From positions 28,221,099 to 28,285,098 of the forward strand of contig CM036758.1 in the NCBI GenBank assembly GCA_020796225.1: a DNA stretch of 64,000 bases. Reading direction: 5' to 3'. The position numbers and the translations under genes are program-made. Shown here one piece after another: positions 55,001 through 64,000 of the stretch; position 1 is the first letter of the stretch, and each line of letters begins with the position of its first letter. The notes beneath the pieces were generated by a model. That model made no database searches. It was not told where the DNA came from and saw only the letters and a list, made by a program, of their open reading frames with translations. The stretch comes from Arion vulgaris (lineage: Eukaryota > Mollusca > Gastropoda > Stylommatophora > Arionidae).

Positions 55001-58000
55001 TACAAAGCAAAAGAGTAATGTTACTCCGATACAATGGGATACAAAGAGCAATGTTACTCCGATACAATGGGATACAAAGAGCAATGTTACTCCGATACAA
55101 TGGGATACAAAGAGTAATGTTACTCCGATACAATGGGATACAAAGAGCAATGTTACTCCGATACAATGGTTACAAAGCAAAAGAGCAATGTTACTCCGAT
55201 ACAATGGGATACAAAGAGCAATGTTACTCCGATACAATGGTTACAAAGCAAAAGAGCAATGTTACTCCGATACAATGGTTACAAAGCAAAAGAGCAATGT
55301 TACTCCGATACAATGGGATACAAAGAGTAATGTTACTCCGATACAATGGATACAAAGAGCAATGTTACTCCGATACAATGTTACTCTGATACAATGTTAC
55401 TCCGATACAATGGGATACAAAGCAAAAGAGCAATGTTATCGATACAATGGGATACAAAGCAAAGAGCAATGTTACTCGATACAATGGGATACAAAGCAAA
55501 GAGTAATGTTACTCCGATACAATGGGATACAAAGAGCAATGTTACTCCGATACAATGGGATACAAAGAGCAATGTTACTCCGATACAATGGGATACAAAG
55601 AGTAATGTTACTCCGATACAATGGGATACAAAGAGCAATGTTATCGATACAATGGTTACAAAGCAAAAGAGCAATGTTACTCGATACAATGGGATACAAA
55701 GAGCAATGTTACTCGATACAATGGTTACAAAGCAAAGAGCAATGTTACTCGATACAATGGTTACAAAGCAAAGAGCAATGTTGCTCCGATCAATGGGATA
55801 CAAAGAGTAATGTTACTCCGATACAATGGGATACAAAGAGCAATGTTACTCCGATACAATGGGATACAAAGAGCAATGTTACTCCGATACAATGGGATAC
55901 AAAGAGTAATGTTACTCCGATACAATGGGATACAAAGAGCAATGTTACTCCGATACAATGGTTACAAAGCAAAAGAGCAATGTTACTCCGATACAATGGG
56001 ATACAAAGAGCAATGTTACTCCGATACAATGGTTACAAAGAGCAATGTTACTCCGATACAATGGTTACAAAGCAAAAGAGCAATGTTACTCCGATACAAT
56101 GTTACTCCGATACAATGGATACAAAGAGCAATGTTACTCAGATACAATGGATACAAAGAGCAATGTTACTCCGATCAATGTTACTCGATACAATGGGATA
56201 CAAAGAGTAATGTTACTCGATACAATGGGATACAAAGAGTAATGTTACTCGATACAATGGGATACAAAGAGTAATGTTACTCCGATACAATGGATACAAG
56301 AGCAATGTTATCCGATACAATGGATACAAAGAGCAATGTTACTCCGATACAATGGATACAAAGAGCAATGTTACTCAGATACAATGGATACAAAGAGCAA
56401 TGTTACTCCGATACAATGTTACTCCGATACAATGTTACTCCGATACAATGTTACTCGATACCATGTTACTCCGATACAATGGGATACAAAGAGTAATGTT
56501 ACTCCGATACAATGGATACAAAGAGCAATGTTACTCCGATACAATGTTACTCCGATACAATGTTACTCCGATACAATGTTACTCCGATACAATGGATACA
56601 AAGAGCAATGTTACTCCGATACAATGTTACTCTGATACAATGTTACTCTGATACAATGTTACTCCGATACAATGTTACTCCGATACAATGGGATACAAAG
56701 AGTAATGTTACTCCGATACAATGGGATACAAAGCAAAAGAGCAATGTTACTCCGATACAATGGATACAAAGCAAAGAGCAATGTTACTCCGATACAATGG
56801 GATACAAAGCAAAAGAGCAATGTTACTCCGATACAATGTTACTCCGATACAATGTTACTCCGATACAATGTTACTCCGATACAATGTTACTCCGATACAA
56901 TGTTACTCCGATACAATGGGATACAAAGAGTAATGTTACTCCGATACAATGGGATACAAAGCAAAAGAGCAATGTTACTCCGATACAATGGGATACAAAG
57001 CAAAAGAGCAATGTTACTCCGATACAATGGGATACAAAGCAAAAGAGCAATGTTACTCCGATACAATGGGATACAAAGCAAAAGAGCAATGTTACTCCGA
57101 TACAATGGGATACAAAGCAAAAGAGCAATGTTACTCCGATACAATGGATACAAAGCAAAAGAGCAATGTTACTCCGATACAATGGGATACAAAGCAAAAG
57201 AGCAATGTTACTCCGATACAATGGGATACAAAGCAAAAGAGCAATGTTACTCCGATACAATGGGATACAAAGCAAAGATAATGTTACTCGATACAATGGG
57301 ATACAAAGAGCAATGTTACTGATACAATGGGATACAAGAGCAATGTTACTCCGATACAATGGGATACAAAGAGTAATGTTACTCCGATACAATGGGATAC
57401 AAAGAGCAATGTTACTCCGATACAATGGTTACAAAGCAAAAGAGCAATGTTACTCCGATACAATGGGATACAAAGAGCAATGTTACTCCGATACAATGGT
57501 TACAAAGCAAAAGAGCAATGTTACTCCGATACAATGGTTACAAAGCAAAAGAGCAATGTTACTCCGATACAATGGGATACAAAGAGTAATGTTACTCCGA
57601 TACAATGGGATACAAAGAGCAATGTTACTCCGATACAATGTTACTCCGATACAATGTTACTCGATACAATGGGATACAAAGCAAAAGAGCAATGTTACTC
57701 CGATACAATGGGATACAAAGCAAAAGAGCAATGTTACTCCGATACAATGGGATACAAAGCAAAAGAGTAATGTTACTCCGATACAATGGATACAAAGAGC
57801 AATGTTACTCCGATACAATGGGATACAAAGAGCAATGTTACTCCGATACAATGGGATACAAAGAGTAATGTTACTCCGATACAATGGGATACAAAGAGCA
57901 ATGTTACTCCGATACAATGGTTACAAAGCAAAAGAGCAATGTTACTCCGATACAATGGGATACAAAGAGCAATGTTACTCCGATACAATGGTTACAAAGC

Positions 58001-58535
58001 AAAAGAGCAATGTTACTCCGATACAATGGTTACAAAGCAAAAGAGCAATGTTGCTCCGATACAATGGGATACAAAGAGTAATGTTACTCCGATACAATGG
58101 GATACAAAGAGCAATGTTACTCCGATACAATGGATACAAAGAGCAATGTTACTCCGATACAATGGGATACAAAGAGTAATGTTACTCCGATACAATGGGA
58201 TACAAAGAGCAATGTTACTCCGATACAATGGTTACAAAGCAAAAGAGCAATGTTACTCCGATACAATGGGATACAAAGAGCAATGTTACTCCGATACAAT
58301 GGTTACAAAGCAAAAGAGCAATGTTACTCCGATACAATGGTTACAAAGCAAAAGAGCAATGTTACTCCGATACAATGGGATACAAAGAGTAATGTTACTC
58401 CGATACAATGGGATACAAAGAGCAATGTTACTCCGATACAATGTTACTCCGATACAATGTTACTCCGATACAATGTTACTCCGATACAATGGGATACAAA
58501 GAGCAATGTTACTCCGATACAACAATGGATACAAA
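52020..58535. repeat. 6.5-kb composite minisatellite derived from a LINE ORF2 segment, with higher-order repeats
   Basis: Built from a few modules: GTTACTCCGATACAAT (16 bp), GG(G)ATACAAAGAGCAAT, GGATACAAAGCAAAAGAGCA with AT, GGTTACAAAGCAAAAGAGC, and, only left of about 53150, ACAGTACACCTCAAAGAGCA. In the LINE frame this is TYSTPQRAMLLRYNGYKAK. A 198-bp module combination is repeated almost identically at 55133, 57392, 57884 and 58195; the last two are 311 bp apart. Single-base variants (GAGCAAT/GAGTAAT, CTCCGAT/CTCGAT/CTCAGAT) mark sub-blocks. All frames are open over long stretches on both strands; none is a gene. Confidence 0.97.
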
Positions 58536-58660
58536 GCAAAAGGCCGACCACGCAAATGGTGGACCTCAGAGATAACAAAGGCGATGAAAGACACTTCCTG
58601 AGCAGAACTTTGCCACCCCAACAGTCCTCCGAATTTCTCTCTCGCATAGGCCAGATGTCC
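58515..58660 (+). pseudogene. LINE reverse-transcriptase fragment, right half, leaving the 6.5-kb array
   Basis: In frame from the last array unit: MLLRYNNGYKAKGRPRKWWT SEITKAMKDTS, then a stop, AELCHP, and decay. GYKAKGRPRKWWTSEI is the basic C-terminal motif GRPRKRW..EI of LINE ORF2. Together with 51865-52040 it brackets the array with the two halves of one coding segment. Confidence 0.83.
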
Positions 58661-59280
58661 TGCCTCTGCAGCCTTCATGTTCAAACCATCAGTTACATCT
58701 TGAATCCATCTTCTCCGTGTATTACAATTTACAGAAAGAAATTCATGTCTGCATGATAAAACAAAAGCATAAACATGTTCTATTTATCACAAATTATTTC
58801 ATCATTGTGTATGATAGGATCACAGACTTGTCTGCATCTTGTATATTTCAATTGTTTGCATTCACATTTTCTCATTCTTATTTTGGGCGAGCATCTTTCA
58901 AAAGTCGTTTCAGTTGCACTAATTCAACAAGCTTTAAGGATACACACCAAATGTGTCTCGTTTGATTTGATAAACAAACAAATTGTCATGCTACTTTGCA
59001 ATAGATTTTCTCCTAGTTTACAAATGATGCAAAGTTTTCACATTACTGTTGTGCATGACCCAGTATAATAACTAACTGAGTAGGCTATGAATATCTATAA
59101 ATGTGTAAAACCAACTTAATTAACTCATAATTCAATAATGAAAACAATATTGAGAGTTGAAAATTGTTGTGTTGATATACAAATTCCTGCGTGACAAAAC
59201 TGTCCTTATTTTATGGTTCCAGAGCTAGACGTTCGAAAGTTTCTCCTGTTACACACAAATGAAATATAACAATATATTGA
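58661..59280. other. No gene seen
   Basis: AT-rich unique sequence. Short open frames have no recognisable motif. Confidence 0.5.
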
Positions 59281-59520
59281 GTGTCTGTGGCTATGTTTTT
59301 AAGCCAGTGCTTTGCGTTTCAACGGTCATGGGTTCGAACCAGGAACTCTACATTCTGTTCACGAGTGCATTTTTTCCAGAGACTCTAGGAGTGTTGCTGG
59401 AGCTACGGAGTTCGCGCTTTGTGTAATACTTTGGGCAGGTGGCGTGCCATTTCTGTGGAGTGGGATCGAGCAATACGCGATAAAACCCAGTGCAATGAAG
59501 TCAATCGTTCGGTATTAGGG
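59281..59520 (+). mobile_element. SINE family S2, copy g
   Basis: The head has AAGCCAGTGCTTTGCG and B-box GGGTTCGAACC. The body has TTTTTTCCAGAGACTCTAGG, GTTGCTGGAGCTACGGAG and ACTTTGGGCAGGTGGCGTG. The 3' end has CCCAGTGCAATGAAGTCAAT. Complete head to tail, then expanded beyond the 3' end. Confidence 0.85.
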
Positions 59521-59765
59521 CTTATATATATATATATATATATATTACACACACTCATACACGGTAAAGTCCAGTGCAGTGAAGTCAATCGTTCGGCATT
59601 AAGGCTTATATATATATATATATTACACACACTCATACACGGTAAAGTCCAGTGCAGTGAAGTCAATCGTTCGGCATTAAGGCTTATATATATATATATA
59701 TATATTACACACACTCATACACGGTAAAGTCCAGTGCAGTGAAGTCAATCGTTCGGCATTAAGGC

Positions 59766-59812
<47 letters not shown>

Positions 59813-59830
59813 CACACATCATACACGGAA
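59485..59830. repeat. Tandem repeat of the S2 SINE 3' end with (TA)n, 4 copies
   Basis: Units of 65-80 bp have CGGTAAAGTCCAGTGCAGTG, AAGTCAATCGTTCGGCATT, AAGGCTTA, a (TA)n run of variable length, then TTACACACACTCATACA. The first part of each unit is the S2 3' end found immediately to the left. Confidence 0.93.
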
Positions 59831-60169
59831 CGTGAAGAATCAATGTTGAAACTATTTGACATACCTTCTTTTATTCCTTCTGACTATACTTAAAATATAC
59901 ACACACACACACACACAAATACAATTTTAACCAGATACAACAGAAACACGGATCGAGTGATACAGAAATGTTGAACGTGCTGCGGTAGTTTCCATTTGAA
60001 TCATTGAAGACATATTTATTGAGATTGAAGAGTAGAATAAGAGATGCATCACTTTAATAGAGGGAGACAGACATGATTAGAGAAGATGAATAAATGTCTC
60101 TACTTCTTTGTAATGACTATGAGAGTGTGATTATTTATAAGAGAAGGGAAAGTCGATGAGAAAAGAGAG
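59831..60169. other. No gene seen; contains a (CA)n run
   Basis: Unique AT-rich sequence with a short CA dinucleotide run at about 59898-59918. Confidence 0.6.
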
Positions 60170-60565
60170 AGAGAGAAAACAAAATATGACGATTGTGTGA
60201 GATAAGAAGAGAGAAGAAAAAATATGACGATTGTGAGATAAGGAAGAGAGAGAGAGAGAGAGAAATAAGACGATTGTGTGAGATAAGGAAAGAGAGAGAG
60301 AGAGAGAGAGAAATAAGACGATTGTGTGAGATAAGGAAAGAGAGAGAGAGAGAGAGAGAAATAAGACGATTGTGTGAGATAAGGAAAGAGAGAGAGAGTA
60401 ACAGAGAGTTAGAAGAGAGACAATGCTATTTAAGAAACTGCGTGAAAGAGTGATACGGGTAATGAATAGAGAAGGAGGGAGACAAGAAGTGTATGAGTTA
60501 GAGAGAGAGAATGAGCTTATGATAGAACGGTGAGAGAGAAAACACTCAGACAATGGATGTGAGAG

Positions 60566-60604
<39 letters not shown>

Positions 60605-60720
60605 AAGAGCTATAAAGAGGGAGAGAGTCATCTTATTTTAGAATAGTGAGAGAGTAAGCGGTTAGTCAGAGAGTACGGGAGAGAGAGAGAGAGAGAGCGG
60701 TAAAAAGAGAAAGAAAAGAC
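60170..60720. repeat. GA-rich simple sequence with four approx. 50-bp units
   Basis: Units at 60185-60400 combine AATAAGACGATTGTGTGAGA and TAAGGAAAGAGAGAG. Looser GAGA/GAAA tracts continue to 60720. A serine/leucine-rich minus frame is a product of composition. Confidence 0.9.
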
Positions 60721-60857
60721 AGTGACAACGAAAGAAAATGAGAAAGAGTGTGACATATATCCAGTGAGTGTGCTTGTGAGAGTGAGACAATGGCCGGAAC
60801 AAAGTTGGTGTTTGTGTGCACGCGCGGGCGCTCACGAGAAATTTACAGAGAGAACTT

Positions 60858-61612
60858 GTTTCAGTTTCAGTTTGGAATATCCTCATTGCATTTCGGACAT
60901 GTTTATAGGTACTCTGATTTTGATCGCAGTATCTCCAACAACGACCAGCGACTGATCGTACCATTTCGATTTTCACTGATGAGCCTGTTGTGCTGCTCTT
61001 TCTGACACTTCAGTCTTCAGTCCAAATTCAGTATCGATCTAGCTGTTGACGAGGATTGGTTTAGATGAAAGTCCTCTTTCTGCAGCTGCTCTCCATGAGG
61101 GTGTTCAGAATGTCAATTCTATCCATTGGCTGACCCCCCAATATGGTGACAGTGCCAGCCAACCTGACCGCTCTCCCATTACCATCGACGCCCATATGCC
61201 TAGGAACGAAGATGAATGTAATTATGCGAATTGTTGACCTACGTAGGGTTTCAATCCATTGGGTGCATACTGAACCAGCCTCCATCTTCCGTATTATCAT
61301 ACTCAATGAATCACCCAGAGCGCATGCATGAGTACAGTTATGTGACTCCAGCCAGAGTAATGCTTTAGTCACCGCCAGTACCTCCATTGACATGCTACTT
61401 GTTGTCATACTCAATTCACCACTGGCCTCCTTGACCTTTCGGTCACTCGTGCTTGCAGAGAAGACATAAGTGGACTTTTGGCGGCCAACTACCGAACCAT
61501 CCGTGTAGATCACATCGTCACTCTCACTATAGTTTTCATTAAATATAGTCTTGACGTCTGCATTCACCGTCACGGAAGTCATATCTGGAGCGCTTGATAC
61601 TTGCTGACTTAT
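60858..61612 (-). mobile_element. LINE-A, longest copy (RNase H to 3' end)
   Basis: The minus-strand 3' end carries the tail at 60858-60872 (GTTTCAGTTTCAG in plus orientation, a CTGAAA-type microsatellite). The copy extends left-to-right to about 61612. It includes the RNase H frame and the conserved 3' block shared with 44355-44735 and 46474-46735. It is 5'-truncated and meets LINE-B at its right. Confidence 0.82.
61061..61582 (-). pseudogene. LINE-A RNase H domain, catalytic residue lost
   Basis: RNase H of a LINE ORF2, 173 codons. D28 (VIYTDGSV), E67 (SMSMEVLAV), D91 (LGDSLSM) and the His of FVPRHMGVDG are present. The last catalytic Asp is replaced by Val (GNGRAV where the intact copy at 27405-28268 has GNERAD), and the Ser of SDS is Gly. 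The frame ends early, after KRTFI, about 65 residues short of the intact C-terminus. It is a dead copy whose frame happens to be open. Confidence 0.82.
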
Positions 61613-61780
61613 TCCTCTCTGTTCCTCGTGGAGTATAGGCCCTCAACAGTTGTTCGTCACTGTTCCCGGTCTCTTCCTGTTTTATTTATAACTTCTCATG
61701 ATATTCTAGCACCCATCAGTTTCTCAAGAAGACTTCGTCTGCATGTCTATTTAGGCTCCTTTTCCGCTTTCCTTACGGTA

Positions 61781-61784
<4 letters not shown>

Positions 61785-61817
<33 letters not shown>

Positions 61818-62225
61818 CCCCGCCTAGACCGATGAACCAAATTTTCTCACAAATTCTGCTGTTATTTTTAGGCACTCCGTCCCTCAGTACAGCTTCTCGC
61901 GAAGCTCTGTGTTATCGGGCCATGTTTCGTTTCTCCTGCCTGCTAACAACTAGCAGTCTTGCAGTATGTGCTCTGCCGTCATGTCCGCCTTTTCACAGTG
62001 GCACAGGCTAGTTGTGTCAATTTTGAATTTGTTTAACATGTGGGCCCGAAGTCTGTTACGGTCGGTACGGAGGTGGAATATAGCAACTTGTTCGCTCGGA
62101 TAGTCCATAGTACCCATCTCTGATGCTGTGTTGTGGGTGGTCTTTCGACCACATAGGTTCCACTCAACTTGGATCGTTTGATATCTAACCGTAAACCCCA
62201 TATTGAAATGTATGAATACATAAGA
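61785..62225 (-). pseudogene. LINE-B ORF2 C-terminus with His/Cys knuckle
   Basis: The minus strand reads EQVAIFHLRTDRNRLRAHML, KFKIDTTSLCHCEKADMTAE and HILQDC, followed in another frame by TWPDNTELREKLY, a stop, LKITAEFVRKIWFIGL. The pattern is F.LRTGH.RL..HM....I....C.C...D.T.EHILQDC, TWP....L..KLYG....L..TA.FI, the end of RNase H-bearing LINEs. A (CT)n run at 61785-61815 lies at its 3' side. On this strand it lies upstream of LINE-A, so it is a separate insertion, not part of the same ORF. Confidence 0.82.
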
Positions 62226-62885
62226 GATAATGAAAATGTCAGGAAAGCTTGATGAAAATGTGATCAGTAATTATAGGCTCAAATTGTTACTTTCTCATAT
62301 TTTATTGTATTGCTCTCGTATCGAAAAGATTGTTTCATGGTTTTCCTAAGGCATCCTTACCTTCCTGAACTATTTGTCTCCCCCTCCCATATCTGCTTTG
62401 TGATTCTTCGATCATTTCTTCTCAAACTTAGAGCAACATATCCTGAGGATTTTTTTAAACAGTTGTTACTAATAGTTGACCTAACATTTTATTTTTAGAA
62501 GGGTCTGAAGGTTAATGATAAACTTCATTGGTTCAGTTATAACAACCTCCTTGTGACTAATCAGATTTGACACTATGTACAACTCTAGATTTGGTACTTT
62601 AAAGTTGGGGTTTTTGTGTGGTAAAACTGTACAGTTACTTATCTATACAAATGTCTTTCTTGTTGGAAATATGCATACACTTTGGCTGGAACTCGTATAT
62701 GCTTGTCTTACATTCCATATTGCCTTACGGGCGCGCTACGTTCCCACGTTTTCGGCGTAAAAAATACAGATCACAAAGATTGGTTAACTTAGTTGTTAAG
62801 AACAAACGCAAAGAAACGAACATATAAGATATATATATGATCAAAACGTCATTATTTCTTAGCTTTAGTTATAATAATACCTACC
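62226..62885. other. No gene seen
   Basis: AT-rich unique sequence. Frames of 60-70 codons have no recognisable motif. Confidence 0.5.
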
Positions 62886-63595
62886 AATTGTTCATTAACC
62901 ATCATCGCACACTATCTGATGTCTAACTGCAACCTTTACTACACACAAAACAATTGTTCACTAACCATCATTGCACACTATCTGATGTCTAACTGCAACC
63001 TTCACTACACACAAAACAATTGTTCATTAACCATCATTGCACACTATCTGATGTCTAACTGCAACCTTTACTACACACAAAACAATTGTTCACTAACCAT
63101 CATTGCACACTATCTGATGTCTAACTGCAACCTTTACTACCACAAACAATTGTTCATTAACCATCTTCACTATTGATGTCTAACTCAACCTTCACTACAC
63201 AAAACAATTGTTCACTAACCATCATTGCACACTATCTGATGTCTAATTGCAACCTTTACTACACACAAAACAATTGTTCACTAACCATCATTGCACACTA
63301 TCTGATGTCTAATTGCAACCTTTACTACACACAAAACAATTGTTTACTAACCATCATTGCACACTATCTGATGTCTAACTGCAACCTTTACTACACAAAA
63401 CAATTGTTACTAACCATCATTGACACTATCTGATGTCTAACTGCAACCTTTACTACACAAAACAATTGTTCACTAACCATCATTGCACACTATCTGATGT
63501 CTAACTGCAACCTTTACTACACACAAAACAATTGTTCATTAACCATCATTGCACACTATCTGATGTCTAACTGCAACCTTCACTACACACAAAAC
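62886..63595. repeat. 66-bp minisatellite, about 11 copies
   Basis: Units have AATTGTTCACTAACCATCAT, TGCACACTATCTGATGTC and TAACTGCAACCTTTACTAC with ACACAAAAC. Variants are TTCATT/TTCACT and CTTTACT/CTTCACT. One unit (63130-63200) is eroded by small deletions. Confidence 0.95.
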
Positions 63596-63891
63596 TGGCC
63601 GACATTTGATTGATTAATTAATAGATGACAGATAAGTCCTGAATTCATAATTAATTAATGAGTAGATATTGACAAGTACCGTCAAACTGAGCTCTAGTTG
63701 TATTGTTGCACTGTGCTCGATTCTTGTTGGTTTTTATTAACCTCCATTCACTGATGTGGTATCTTCTAGAACTGGCTGACTGAGGTAAATTGTATTCTTT
63801 TATATTTGTATTACTAACATCAACAGTCAATCTGTACAGATATATTGTTGCTGTCGCTAATGTTAATGAAATGTATTAATGAAATATGGTA

Positions 63892-64000
63892 CATATTGTT
63901 AGTTAATATTTAGTTGTCTGAGAGTGGCTCACATTGTTAGTTAATATTTAGTTGTCTGAGAGTGGTTCATATTGTTAGTTAATATTTAGTTGTCTGAGAG
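63892..64000. repeat. Approx. 36-38-bp tandem repeat, at least 3 copies, cut by the window end
   Basis: CATATTGTTAGTTAATATTT plus AGTTGTCTGAGAGTGG repeats to the last base, so the array continues outside the window. Confidence 0.9.

Noticed and set aside
54327..58601. Very long open frames (up to 627 codons) rich in SNVTPIQW and MLLRYNGY
   Set aside because: Translation of a minisatellite in several frames and both strands. No start context, domain or codon bias; the real coding relationship is only to the LINE seed.
6165..59400. tRNA genes at the A-box/B-box pairs
   Set aside because: None shows a full acceptor stem and anticodon arm; all are followed by shared SINE bodies, so they are SINE heads.
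60975..60990. CTGATGAG as a hammerhead ribozyme core
   Set aside because: It lies in LINE-A 3' sequence without a matching stem II and GAAA at the right distance.
1376..63595. CRISPR array interpretation of the regular repeats
   Set aside because: Units are directly contiguous with no unique spacers, there are no cas genes, and the context is eukaryotic.

Overview
This is intergenic, repeat-saturated DNA from a eukaryotic genome. I see no host protein-coding gene that I can defend. The mix is animal-like: tRNA-headed SINEs, decayed LINE reverse-transcriptase and RNase H ends, a Tc1/mariner-superfamily transposon, a U2 snRNA-like sequence and dozens of minisatellites. The LINE C-terminal ends, with GRPRRRW-type tails and His/Cys knuckles, resemble those I know from mollusc, especially gastropod, genomes. 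That assignment is inference from memory. About half of the window (roughly 31-32 kb by adding my intervals) is tandem array, with units of 12 to 85 bp.

Layout. 0-10 kb: SINE family S1 and S3 copies, a 38-bp array, a 63/58-bp array running into a LINE end (5.8-6.1 kb), an S2 head with a 53-bp array, an S1 copy carrying a 78-bp array, and a 45-bp array running into a LINE end (9.9 kb). 10-20 kb: a 55-bp array, LINE fragments, a TAG microsatellite, 40-bp and 38-bp arrays, and an S2 SINE whose 3' region has expanded about 27-fold. 20-28 kb: short arrays, an S2 SINE, and the one intact gene of the window, a 442-codon DDE transposase inside a 2.19-kb element with ~105-bp terminal inverted repeats and TA duplications. 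A U2 snRNA-like sequence, a full S1 SINE and a LINE RNase H reading frame follow. 28-41 kb: a 3-kb G/T-rich degenerate array, LINE fragments, 60-, 35- and 36-bp arrays, and a small palindromic MITE. 41-50 kb: an S1 SINE split by 22-bp and 47-bp arrays, 50-, 52-, 21-, 71- and 53-bp arrays, LINE-A 3' ends and S2 SINEs. 50-64 kb: LINE ends, a 6.5-kb composite array bounded on both sides by the two halves of one LINE coding segment, an S2 SINE with tail expansion, GA-rich DNA, LINE-A and LINE-B ends, and 66-bp and 38-bp arrays.

The unifying observation is that many arrays are not random satellites. At least three independent arrays (4.6-5.8, 8.2-9.9 and 52.0-58.5 kb) are in-frame expansions of the same short zone of LINE ORF2, the stretch around GHIKRH and just before GRPRKRW. 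At least five more are expansions inside SINE families S1 and S2. The window therefore looks like a record of repeated minisatellite birth from transposon 3' ends, some of it later organised into higher-order repeats.
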